Part shown: one piece after another, positions 43,504 through 55,198 of the stretch
How positions within the stretch are numbered: the stretch's first letter is position 1
Layout of the letters: every line of letters starts with the position of its first letter
Assembly: GCA_038373865.1 (NCBI GenBank)
Contig: JAXGGA010002367.1
Location: forward strand, 1-64,000
Direction of reading: 5' to 3'
Origin: Uloborus plumipes
Taxonomy: Eukaryota > Arthropoda > Arachnida > Araneae > Uloboridae
Length of the DNA: 64,000 nt
The notes under the pieces: generated by a model
Databases searched by the model: none
The model's input: the letters and a program-made list of their open reading frames with translations, nothing else
Told to the model about the DNA's origin: nothing
Translations under genes and position numbers: made by a program

Positions 43504-46370
43504 TTTATTATGCTTTTGCTACTTGTCTATACAACTTTTGCCCCCCCCGCCCCTTTTTTTTTAAACATAATATTCCACCAATCAACACACGCTTGGCCAA
43601 CATTGTACTCTAAATTTCACCAATCTTAAGTTCTACCAATTTTTTGAAAGTATCTTTTATGAACTATTGACTACTTTGTTTGCATAATCATGGTGAAAAA
43701 TCACAAATTTGTTTTACAAGCATCATGTTTTTTAAAAAAATATATAACATTTCTATATTATGGTTTTTTAAAGCTAAATGTTTTATGCACTTTTTTTGCA
43801 AAACTCAACATTTATATGAAATGTGAACTAGTCACAATTTCTGTGCATGCAAGCAAGTGTTTTAGCGTATGTTATCAAAATTAAGTAATCAGAATTCAAT
43901 TATTTTTTATAACCTGAAGTTAAATAATGTAATAATATGGTGTTGAAGATCAAATTAAGCTAGAGTAAGTCAATCAATTGAGCTTATTGTTTATTTTCTA
44001 AGCAAATATTTTTGTTGTAAAGAAATATTGTCTTGATAAATAAATTTTTATTGTTTATTCTTGAAGAGTTTCTTTTATTTAAAGATAAGCATACATGAAG
44101 AAAATTTTAGTGTCTATATCGTGGGGGAGATGTAGACCCCCCTCTGTTATAACCAGAGTTCACTGATATTTATTTTGAAAATGTGATGTTTTGATATTTT
44201 AGATATTGATTTTTCGAACCAGGATATTTTCAATATAAAAATCGTATTTGTCATATAGTTAGTGCTCATTTATTATTAGAACAACTGCCAAGTCTTACAA
44301 TATGTATATGGATATGATATGTTAATGGATCATTAATGTAATATAATGTAATAGAATATTATTCCTTTTTAATTTTATACTGTCGTCCTCGCGTAATCGG
44401 ATAACGAATAAACGAATACCCCACATATACGAATTAAATATCCTGGAACCAATGCCATAGACGCAATGTTAAAGATTCCCGCTTAATCGCATATTTTTTT
44501 TGGAACCAACAGTATTTATTTAAGCATGGCCAACAGTACTTGTAAAATTATTAGCAATGTAACAATTTTTATGCAGATTAAAACTGCTTAGTTAGTATTC
44601 AACATCAATTTGAGGTCTATATATTATTATAATGATGTGAGAAAAGAAATGATTTGGGGACTCATTTACTTGTTAAAGGCTTTAGTTTGTGTCGATGGAA
44701 AATATTGGATATTTTGGAAAACATCATGATATTTTCAAATCCTGCTTGTAACCATCTGAAAGTCTATTGTAATATAATGCTGTGAAAAATACCGAGCTTG
44801 AAAAAATAAATGTATGTGGTGAAGATAATGAATGATAAGGTTAAAAAATGATTATTTTTTTTTTTTTTAATGTAACTATTACATTAAAATAAGGTAAAAT
44901 TGGGAATTTGGCTTTTGTTCCATTTGAACTAGTAGTGGCTGATTCTACTCTGGAGCTTTATTTTAATCTTGTTTTTGAGACCGTTTTACCACAACTCACC
45001 CTCATTTCTGTGTCTTTATTTAATTCTTATTTTGCTCTTTAGAAATATTTTCATAGAGAAAAATTAAGTTTCTTTGGTGTCTCACAAGTCTAAGTTGATG
45101 TTTTAAAATGCTAGAATTATATTCCAAGCATAATTTAAAAGAAAATGTGATTTTAATATTTTTACTTTAATGTTTGGCAGTTAAAATTTAAATTAATACT
45201 AAACTCCATGTTGGTTTCATGTTATATCATTGCTTCCAACTCTCCTGATTTGTTTGCAAGACTCCTGGATTTTATGGCCGATTCTCTGTAAACTGGTAAT
45301 TGACTGTCCGGACTGAGTATTTTAAAAATAATAAAGTGTAATAAGGTAATTATCGCTCTTAATACAAGTAAAGCATTAATACTTTGTGGCCCAATTGTAT
45401 TTGGAGTAATAACACTTTAATTTTTTTTTCTAGAAATTATCTAAGCGCCAAAATCACAGTCCCCTGGCGGTCCCAATCCCATAGTCCAACTGTTAAAGAT
45501 GGTATTTCAAAAAACCTATTAACACTACATAAATTTGGCAATTAATATTCAAAAATAGAATAATGAAGCTATATTTTTCTTATGAAATAAGGTATAATTA
45601 TGTATTTCTGAAACTTTAAATTGTCGTGTAACTTCTGTCCGAAGTTTTTTCTAACAGTCCCCTGCAACAAATTCAAAGCTGTAATATGAAAAATCTATAG
45701 CTTTTGCAAATTCTTTTTGGCATGAAGTTTAAAGTAATCAGTGTGAATTTGCCGAAATCGCCGAGAACGGTGTTGAAACGTTACTTTGCTTAGTTTGAGA
45801 GTCACATTTGTGATGAAAGTATGCATCAGGGTCGTTGCGAAAACAGTCCTCTGGGAAGTGATTGTATTAATGTCAATTAATTTAATTATAAAACATATTA
45901 GTTATTATGTCCACGATTTGTGCCTCAATTTATAGGTAGTCTCGTAATTAATTATGTTCCATTAGTTTTGCAGATATTATGCAACAAAGAGCAAAAACAC
46001 AGTCCCCTGCCTAGTTATACTAGACGGGGGACTTACCCCCTATCATGATTTATCAGAAAAACACAAACTTCATTTGGCCCTCTTTCAAACCAAAGAAAAA
46101 GATTCATTTTCTGAGCGATAGTATTATAATTATACGAACATTTCAAAAAACCATGCCCAGACAGATTTCGTGTGAAAAATGACGAGTTCACAGAGAATCG
46201 CCCTTATATAAACATCTGCCGTGTTTTTCCCTCTCAACGATAAAATTCCCCAAAAAAGAAATGATCAGTACTTAGAGTTACAGGAAAAGATATCTTCCGG
46301 GAAACAATTGCATCTCTTTCAAGCATGTGTACAATTTGGCTGGAGCACTTGCCCCTTCGTATGCTCTAAA

Positions 46371-47054
46371 CAGTTTTTCCCAACCTTTTTGAGCTCATTG
46401 CCCCCTTCAAGATGCTGGCTGACACCTATCACCCCCCCTCCCCGTTTCTTTTTCAAAAAAACCATAAGTAAGCGCAAATGAACATCGATATTTAAAAAAT
46501 ATTATTACCTAACCTAAATTTGAAGTAAAATGTATGCAATAAAGCAATTATAACCAATCACTTTTAAACTATAAAAATTTTAATAAATAAATAAAATGCC
46601 TTTTTTTTTTTCTTTCACAAAGCAAACTGATATTTGCATGGTAACATTTATCTAAGATCATCGACGTACTTTTCAAAAAGGCGAACATTTTTCAAGAAAT
46701 TATTTTCTTTTCTACACTGGAATCTGGGGGAATTAAAATAATTGAAACTTTAAAATTTGAAGGAAAATAAATTGAAAATTTGAAAATTGACAATGAATGA
46801 CAGACTACTTCCTGAGGTTCATCACAGGTGCAAGGAGGAAGCTCTTGAACTTTAATTTGTTTCTTTCTTAACTTTTGATTAATTGTCAGAACTCTGAACA
46901 ACCGGCGTCGTTGGTGTTTACAATTTTGCTTTTAACTACATTTTTATTACTACTGTTTTCTCTTCTAAATACCCATCGCCCCTTAAGAGTTTATCGCCCT
47001 TTTGAGAAGTTAAATCGCCCTTTTGGGGGCGGTTGCCCCAGGTTGGGAACCACT
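46371..47054. mobile_element. 684 bp hAT element (CAGT...TTCCCAACC ends)
   Basis: Left CAGTTTTTCCCAACC and right GGTTGGGAACCACT are inverted, followed inward by AAAGGGCG/CGCCCTTT-type phrases at the right. GCTCTAAA precedes the element (46363-46370) and follows it (47055-47062). CAGTGGTTCCCAACC-type termini are widespread in animal hAT elements. Confidence 0.75.
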
Positions 47055-49500
47055 GCTCTAAAGTGTAAAACTTATTTTCCCAAAAAAACCTGGATGCTTC
47101 CAAAATTTAAACTCACTGCAAGGAATGTTTATTTTCATTTATTTACCCTATTTCAAAAATCCAATTTGCACTCAAATATTTGTTACTATATTTATTCATG
47201 CTAAGCTTTCATCTTTCAATGTTTGTTGCTATGTTATATGATCACAAAGAATTTTAAAGCGTTATTTTGAACAAATTCTTGCAAAAATTGAAATTTCATT
47301 TTTAAGTCATTTTGTTGAAATTTAAAAGGAATATCAGTTGAAAAGAAAACTAATAAACTACAGAAAAAAATATATTCCGAATATATATGAAAAATATTTT
47401 TATTTCTCTTACAAATGTACTTTAAGATTGAAAATCACTAACTACTCAGAAGTTTAGTCAAATGTATTTTAACTCTTTGTGTTACTGAATAAAAATTAAT
47501 ACTGTGAAAAATGGGAGGGGAGAGCCATTTGAATTTTTAAAATATCAAATTTTATTTTATTTTATTATTATTATTTTTTTTTTTTTTGCTTTAGATTTTA
47601 AACTTTAACTAGCATGTTCAAATTATTCTCACCTTCATCACATCCTTAGATATTTTTTTGATGAATTTAATCAATTATTGTCTTCACTGTTTTCGGACAT
47701 TTGAACACCTACACCTCCGAAATGCGTTTCATTCTTCAAAAATAAATGTCACGGAAAAATTTTTCCTCTTGAAAAACTTGCCATGTCTCTCTTTAATTCT
47801 TTATCAGGAAAATTTCCCCTTCCTTTGTAACCTTTTCTTCATCTATAATCCTGAAAACATTGGCCGCAGCTTGTATGAATCACTTTTGCTCCAAACAGCT
47901 TTGATTCAACAAAGCAGCGAATTAATGAAGTTGGATTTTTTTCTGTTTCAAACGTTTTGATTCATTAAAGCGGTTGATTAAATTAACCGGCGTCCAATAT
48001 AGTATTTTCTCGCAAAATTTAAAATTTTTAAGTGTATAAAAAAATTGCATAACTTTTCTATTTTCCCCATAGATGTCGCCACCACTTAGCTCTAGAAATT
48101 CACTCACCTGAATTTTCACCGGTGAATGAAAGAGTGGTTTATTTTTAGCATAATCCAATAAGTGATCTTTCAAAAGTAAAATTTCATCCAAACCAGTTCA
48201 ATGCATCTGCAAAAAAAAAGAAGCAAAAAATCAATCATTCGACAGAATAGAAATGTTGAGTCATAGGCACATTAAACCGCCATAAGTAATGAAAAAAAAA
48301 AAGGCAGAATTCTAATGATTGTCTTTTGCTCTTTCCATTTATGAAAAGAAATTTTCTTTTCATAATGACTCAATGGTTTGAAAGGGTAGGTAAATGGTCT
48401 TAAAACTTTCAGCTCACTTGCAAATAAAAATTCCAGTCATTCCCTTGAAAAGGGAAGAAATAAGAAATGCAGTATTTTTTTTTTTTTTTGACAGCTGATT
48501 TTTATAATTTGCAAGGCAGTATTGAATTCTTCATTTTGTTTCTAAATTTACAGTTCGTGCTTTATTTTTCTTTTGAGTGCTTATGAATTCACAAAACGGT
48601 ATTTAAAAAAAATACTACGTTTTTTACTTGCTATAGAATTTTTTATTTAAAAAAATGATAACTAATACTACTTTCTTCATACAGAAAAAAAAAAACCTCG
48701 GGATTCTTATGAAAATGAGGCCCCCAATAATTGAGGATTTAGAGGAAATATGTCTTTCAAATCCAGAAATACCCTAACAACGAATACCAATACAACAAAT
48801 TCTCCGTTATTCCTGCGTAATAAATTTTCAGTGCAAAATTAATTTCCATTCTATTGATTAATGCCATTACAAAGAAGTATCCGTTTCAACAACAAAATTT
48901 GAGGTTTTTTGAATTCCGTTAAAGAGGTTTGTTTTCACTTTAGTTCAAGTGAAGGACTTTTTTCTTTTGAAATCCAGTTTTTATTTTGACTGCCGGCTGC
49001 CTCCTATCACATTGTCCTGTCTACTAAGATTGCACAATTTCTTTCGGACCCCGATAATAACGGGCGTATATAAGGAGTGCGCCCAGGGAGCCCGTGCCCC
49101 TTCCAAAATCAAGGAAAATTGTCCCAAATTAATTTTAAAATGTGTTTTCAAAAATGAAGTCTCTTGAGTTTCTCTCCCTTTCGCCAAACAGCAACAAAGA
49201 TAATTTAAAATTGCAGTTAAGAGCCTCAACGCCGGAAAATTTCCAGGAGAGCCCTCAAACCCCTTTCTATCACTTAAATTTCGAAAATTTTCTGAGAGAG
49301 AGCACTCTACTACCTCGTTTTCTTTCATCGAATTATAGCATAAAATTGCAAATTTAAAAATTCAATGTCACAAAATTTGTAGAGGCAGCTTGTGAATCCA
49401 CTCTGTTCTCCTAACGTCATTAAAGATAGCCTAAAATGGGTTTTTAGGACATCCATTTTAAAATATTTAAAGTGTAGGGCTCTGGGGCTCTCGAATTTCG

Positions 49501-49915
49501 GAGTATGCTGTTCAGTTTTGGTCTCCTTATCTGAAGAAAAATATTAATTTATTGGAAAGGGTACAAAGAAGGGCTACAAGGTTAGTAAACGGATTTTCTA
49601 ATTTAGACTATGATTCCAGACTTAGAATGCTTAATATGTATAGTCTTGAGCAGAGGAGAACCAGAGGGGATATGATTCAGTTATTTAAATTTATTAAAAT
49701 GAATGATGTTGCAGGGTTCGATGTTTGCACAGAAAGCAGGACAAGGGGTCATTGTTTTAAGCTGTTCAAATCTCACTCAGACTAATCTGGAAATTCGAAA
49801 AAATTACTATTTTAGCAGGGTAGTGGGAACTTGGAACAGTTTACCGGAAGAGGTGGTAAGGAGCAATGGAGTAGATAGCTTTAAGAGGGCCATTGATCTT
49901 CATTGGGGTCTTTAA
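49501..49915 (+). pseudogene. CR1-like LINE reverse transcriptase, C-terminal remnant
   Basis: The plus-strand frame reads EYAVQFWSPYLKKNINLLER, VQRRATRLVNGFSNLDYD, RLRMLNMYSLEQRRTRGDMI. After a frameshift near 49740-49790 it continues TNLEIRKNYYFSRVVGTWNS, LPEEVV and FKRAIDLHWGL-stop. The order W.P.L......LE.VQRR.TR, L..RR.RGD, FF..R....WN.LP, FK...D is the standard C-terminal signature of CR1-type LINEs. About 75 bases of 3' UTR end in TTTGTATTTATATTTG repeats. The 5' part is missing. Confidence 0.8.
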
Positions 49916-51378
49916 TTTGACTAGGACCGGCCCAGTTGGGCCCAGAGCCTGCTGCTGGTCGTCGCATTTGTATTTATATTTGAATCACCACCCTTTCCCT
50001 AACGAAAGTCTGATATAAGCTTGGCTTTGCTTGATTACATCATTCGGCCCCCTCCAAAATTCAAACATACTGTCGGCCCCGCTTAAACAAATACTGTCGG
50101 TTCCAAGAAATATTATTCGATTAAACGGGGTATTCGATTAAGCGGGGATCTTTAACATTATGTCTGTGGTATCGGTTCCAAGATATTTTATTCGTATAAG
50201 CGGGGTATTCGTTTATCCGTTATCCGATTAAGCGGGGACGACAGTCTATACGCCACTGATAACAGACGTTATACTCAGTGACATCTTTTGACGTGCCTTA
50301 AAAAAGATACTAAGTGCTACTATTGTTATTTTTGTCCGTAATTCTGACAGACGTACAAACAAGACACTTCACCGATTCCGAGATGCAATTCAAAACGCTC
50401 TGTTGTCGATAAAATAGCGATTAATCTTCCAGGTGAATCCCACTTTAAACGATTCAAGATGAATATCGCGTTGCTACTATCACCCGATTAATCGATAACT
50501 AATGCGTGAGTGCATCACGTTCACGATTGCTGCTCATTAAGTGTAACTGCATTGTATACTGCTCATGCGACTGCTGGGTCAATAGTATCACGAAGTGTTG
50601 AGAATGAGCATATGAATACAATTGCGTATGCTTTTCATTTCAGTGTTAATCGCTTTTTTCAAGTCTGCAGGTCAACTAAGAAAGCAGTGTCCCATTTATT
50701 GACATGAGAGATTTTTTTTAATATTTGGATTAATAGGTCTAGGTGATGTTTCTTGATATACAGTGAACTCTCTCTTATGCGCCGGCCCAAGGGACCAACA
50801 GAAAAGGAAGTGAGAGAGACGTATAAGTGAACAAGCCTATTTAAAGGACAAAAACGCAACATAGGTTCTAATGAGAGAATGAATAAGAATGTTTCTATAT
50901 AAAAAAGGGACATATTGTTACGGTTTGGCAATGACTGTAAGGGCCATGCTCCACATCGACGTAAAGCAGAAAAATTAGGCAGAAGCGTAAAATGGATTCA
51001 ATGGTGTTCCTATGGAAAGTACTAAGGCTCGACCGATGCATCGGCCAGGCCGATGCATCGGCGCCGATGGTTGAAATTTTTTCCATCGGCCATCGGCATC
51101 GGCCGCCGATGCTAACATGGGAAAAACATCGGCCCATCGGCCTCAAAAATATCTAATTGCCGATGCAAGGCCGATGTTTTTTTTTTTTTTTTTTTTTTTG
51201 TATCAGGGAATTCTATTTTCTCTATTTTTTACTTCACAATTAAAAGTATGTTTAGCATGTGGCGTGAAATCGGGCAGCAAACGGGACTAACACAATTCTG
51301 TGTTTTGGAATTTTCCGAATCGGGCAAATACCGAAATTTTCACAACAGAGCAGACGCTTTCTGGGTGATCGCTTTGAT

Positions 51379-51553
51379 CAGGGACGTCATTTCGAAATTT
51401 TCCAGGGGGGGGGAGGGGGCAAAGGGTGCATACACAATGTAAAATTTACCAAAAAGTGGCCAAAACCTCGCCTACTTATATGCCAATACATTGATTTCCC
51501 AAAGTCGGGGGAGGGGGGCAATTGACCCCCTGCCCCCCCAAATGACGGGGTTG
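51379..51553. mobile_element. hAT-type MITE, CAGGGACGTCATTT family, copy E
   Basis: A 175 bp element with flanking 8-mers GCTTTGAT and GCTTTAAT (7 of 8 identical). The right end is slightly mutated (GACGGGGTTG). It is nested in the hAT at 51023-55456. Confidence 0.8.
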
Positions 51554-52478
51554 GCTTTAATGCGAATTTTAAGAATTACAGTAATACCTCCGAATAACGG
51601 AACCGAAAGTTTTGTCCGTTATTAGGAGGTGTTCGCTATTAGGGAGGATTAATCTATTTCAGATTTCACCTATTAGTTTAATGCAGAATTATAATATTGA
51701 ATAAGTACCATTGCCATCTTGCACTACGATAATGATAATTTGTATATTATTTACTATTTCTCGCTTGAACTCATATCATTTTACTCCACTGTTCTATGAT
51801 AATCTATGAGATATTTTCATTAAAAAATTACAATTTTAAATATGTCGACGGCACTCTAAAACTTACTATCATATACTCATTACTCAAGTCTATTTTATTT
51901 AAACTATATCAGGGGTGGGATACAATGGATGCAATTTCGGAGCAGCTAAAATTCTGTTTTGGAGAGGAAAAATAATTATTTTGGAGCATACTGGAGGGAA
52001 AAAAAAACACAGTCTCGGAGCAGGCTGAAGCAGGAAAATTACAATTTTAGCGCGACTGAGGCAAAAAAAAAAAAAAGCCATTTTGATGCAAGATTCAGCA
52101 AAATAAAAAAAAATCAAAGTAAGAGCAAAAGTAGCAAAAAAAAGGTGCAAAAGCTGACTCTTTTTTTTTTCATGGTTATTGTTTTTTAATAAAATAAGTT
52201 GTGTAACAGTCGCAGCTTTTAACGAACATGCAAACATTTCTTAGTATTGTGATTTATCTGTTGCCTTTTTAGCCTACTTTCCCGTTAAAAGAGAAAAAAA
52301 CGAAAAAAGAATTAAAAGTGGTTTTAAGATATTGTAAAATAATCACCAGGTCCAAAAAAAGGCAAACAGAATTAAAAACATTTTTTAAAAAAATCAAAAA
52401 ATTAAAATTTGGAAAGCAGGGCTTTGAGATGCGGAATTTGTGTGTCGGTCAGTCTGCCCCTCCCCCCCCCCCCCCAAT

Positions 52479-53060
52479 AACTTTTTTAAATGAACATTCC
52501 GATTTGAACAAACTTTTTTTTTTTTTTTTTTTTTGGAAAGAGCTCAGCGAGTACAGCTCACTCCCAAATTTGATTATTCAATTTTGAAAAATTTTTGGTT
52601 CAACTTTGAACAGTTCAAACAACCTGTTCCGCGATACCAACTTTTTAGTGAGCAGTCCGATTTGAACAAAAAATTTTTTGTTCGAAAGATCTTATCAACG
52701 ATACTTCATTCCCGTATTTGAATTTCCGATTTAAGCAATTTTTTGTTTTACATTGAACCGTCCAAACAAGCTGTCACCCCTAATAACTTTTAAGTGAACA
52801 GTCCGATTTAAACATACTTTTTTTTTTTGTTCAAAAGATCTCGGCAAGGATACTTCATTACCGTATTTAATTTTCAAGTAGAACAATTTTTTGTTCAACA
52901 TTGAACCGTTCAAACAACTATTTCCCACCTAATTACTTTTAAGTGAACAGTCCGAATTGAATAAACTTTTTTTTTTGTTCGAAAGATCTCAGTGAGGACA
53001 CTTCATTCCCATATTTCACTTTTTGATTTGAACCATTTTTCGTTCAATATTAAACCGTTT
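52479..53060. repeat. Four-copy tandem repeat, about 145 bp period
   Basis: The phrase GTGAACAGTCCGATTTGAAC and close variants recurs near 52490, 52650, 52795 and 52945. Each is followed by a T-run, 'TTCGAAAGATCT', a 'CTTCATTCCC' phrase and 'CATTGAACCGTTCAAACAA'. A diverged single unit with the same lead-in ('TGAGCTGCGGAA', 'CAGTCTG', C-run, 'AATAACTTTTGAGTG') occurs at about 29800-30100. Confidence 0.65.
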
Positions 53061-53219
53061 AGAAAAACACTTAACATTGCGCCTATGGGGAAATTTAAGT
53101 TCAATATAGATCCTGAGCTTAAAGACGGATTTCCTTCAAACTAACTTTGTTAGAAAATGATTTTGAAAAAAAAAAGTATGTGAAGTACTTTTCTGAATAA
53201 GCTGCAGTGAGGACTCTGC

Positions 53220-53580
53220 TTCTGTTCCTTGACTCTGACTCCGACTCCACAAACATGGCAGAAAAGCATGCTCAGAAAAGATGACCGACTCCTACCATTG
53301 TAATTTTAGAGCTTTCGACTTCGACTGACGAATTTTTTTTTTTTAAACCGACTCCGACACCGAATCTTTGGCTACAACTCCGCCCCTATGGTAGAAATAC
53401 AGGCTCGGAAAAAAAGACCGAGTCCTACTATTAGAATTTTTGTCTGACTCTGACTCTACCTGTCGACCGCGACTGATGACTTCGACTTTTCAATTCCAAC
53501 TCTGAATCCTCGACTCTAACTCTGACTCAGCAAACATTGCAGAAATGCAGGCTGGGAAAAGATGACTGACTCCTACTCTT
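53220..53580. repeat. Degenerate GACTCCGAC-rich tract
   Basis: Irregular repeats of CTCTGACTCCGACTC, GAAAAGATGACCGACTCC and related phrases at roughly 100-150 base spacing. This is the same GAGTCGGAGTC theme that forms the ends of the elements at 56435 and 59677, so it is probably a decayed member or an expanded subterminal array. Confidence 0.45.
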
Positions 53581-54089
53581 AAAAGAAATAACCATGCAGA
53601 CGATTTTTTTCTCTGTTTATTCATTTGTTTTATTTATTATCATTATTATTATTATTTTTTTTTTTTTTTTGGCAGACGATTTTTTGTCTAAGAAAAAATA
53701 CTCATTTAAGAGAACATTTTATTATTTCTTTAATCAATTATTTGTTTTTAATTATTGACAACGGATTAAAAATGAAATTCGAGACATTTTTTAGGAACGA
53801 GTTTTTTTTTTTTTTGTTTGATAAAATGTGTTGTGATTTGCCTCCTATTTATATTTTTTTTTTCAAAACAATTAATTAATTTTTCTACGGAAGAACTATA
53901 AAAGCTTCATTGTTTAAAAGATGCAACAACTTTATTTTTTTGTTTACTTTTTAAGTGCCTATTTCATCAGATAAAGTCTGCATATTTGTTTTTTAGAAAT
54001 CAGCTTTATGTGCTAAAAAGGTACGTTTGAAATAATTTGCCGCCTCAGATTTTTTAAGGAATACTGATCAGGTGCTAGAATACCGATGT

Positions 54090-54475
54090 TTTTTTTTTTT
54101 TTTGTTTCAAATGGGGCTGCGTTTAGCTTCATGCCATTTGCAGACCTAGTGCATTCCCCAAAGTAGCATCCACTCTTTCATGTGTCACCACCATCGGTGG
54201 GATACCATTGCCACAAGTATTTTTGACGCCCAGTTTCCCCACTAGATGGAGGCACCTGGGCTCTGTTTGATGCGAAACTGCACTAGGAATTTAATTTTGC
54301 CACGAGATACTATAAGCCAAACAAGTACTCGAGGGATCTTTTACATGCCGCATAATCATACGACATGAGCGCTGTCGATTTTCTGCATCATGAAAATCCA
54401 CCGACTGGAGCCGGGTTCGAACCCGCGCTTTTGGGCGTAAGAGGCCAGCGTCTTAACCACTATACCACTCTGTCG
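54090..54475 (-). mobile_element. tRNA-derived SINE with 16 bp target duplication
   Basis: On the minus strand the element begins with a tRNA-like head. It has CCGACAG near the start, an A-box-like TGGTATAGTGG, and the B box GGTTCGAACCC; CCAGTCGG then closes the acceptor stem with CCGAC. The anticodon-like loop CTCTTAC suggests a Lys(CTT) ancestry, tentatively. A unique body of about 300 bases follows and ends in AAAC and an A-tail. GCTAGAATACCGATGT at 54074-54089 and 54476-54491 is a perfect 16 bp duplication, so insertion was recent. Confidence 0.88.
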
Positions 54476-55176
54476 GCTAGAATACCGATGTCGATGTACG
54501 GAAAAGTAGGCTCGTTTAGTTCTTGACAGAACTTCTTGTTTTGTTTAACTTTATGGTGTTAAAATATCTTAAAGAGCTTTTCCACTCCCACAGTGTAATT
54601 TGTTGACTGGTTCACTGTTTTTTTTTTTTTTTTTTAATGATTAAACAACATAATGGAAAGTTCTTTTGACCAAGTTTGGTGTATCCGCATATTATTGCTG
54701 AAGTCTTTTTTTATGTTTATTTTAAACAATAAAGCAGTTGCCTATTACTGAACACAGTGTCCGTTTAAATTTCTATCTCAAACGTTTTCGTACATTGTAC
54801 GTGGAACTCAATTCATGAATAAAAGAGTATATAACGAACCGATGCGGAATTGCTTTACAGAGATTCATGTTACAAATATCAGCAATTTTAATAGGAATTT
54901 TGTCAAATACCGCCCAGCCGATACCGAATTCAGCATCTTATTTTTTCTCTCCATCTTTGTTGTATCTTTCTTTGCTAGTTATAAAACACTTTGCGATCAT
55001 ATCACTCAGTTGTCACCAATTTATGATATTAGTCTGCATTGAAATTAAAATTGATTAGTCAAAAAAAGAGAAAGAAAAAGTTAAAAGCACATTTGGAACA
55101 TCGGATTGCAGCTAAGTAAGTATCTGCATGACTACACCTAGTACCAATGGTACGAATGTGTTTTCAACTTACTGCG

Positions 55177-55198
55177 TCTCTCTCTCTCTCTCTCTCTC
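55177..55198. repeat. (TC)11 microsatellite
   Basis: Uninterrupted TC dinucleotides inside the third-layer hAT. Confidence 0.9.

Larger units (their letters stand above)
44380..50244. mobile_element. 5.9 kb region bounded by pogo/Tigger-like ends
   Basis: The left end CTGTCGTCCTCGCGTAATCG and the complement of the right end, CTGTCGTCCCCGCTTAATCG, match at most positions. Beyond these, 'GGATAACG', 'GAATACCCC', 'GGAACC' and 'TTAAAGAT' recur in the same order for over 120 bases. Flanks are TA on the left and TCTA on the right, so a TA duplication is only partly preserved. An hAT (46371-47054) and a CR1-like fragment (49501-49990) lie inside. No transposase seen. Confidence 0.6.

Noticed and set aside
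47658..47960. 100-codon plus-strand frame rich in Phe/Leu.
   Set aside because: Low complexity, no motif, no homologue recognised, no splice context; likely chance in AT-rich DNA.
47922..48197. Minus-strand segment with a long pyrimidine tract and TGCAG near 48199, and CAG/GTGAGT near 48104, looking like an internal coding exon (LLKDHLLDYAKNKPLFHSP).
   Set aside because: All three frames between the two splice-like sites contain a stop close to the acceptor or within the exon, and there is no ATG for the long frame. At best a decayed exon.
54400..54476. Functional tRNA gene on the minus strand.
   Set aside because: The anticodon stem is broken, and the sequence continues directly into a SINE body with A-tail and target duplication, so it is a SINE head.
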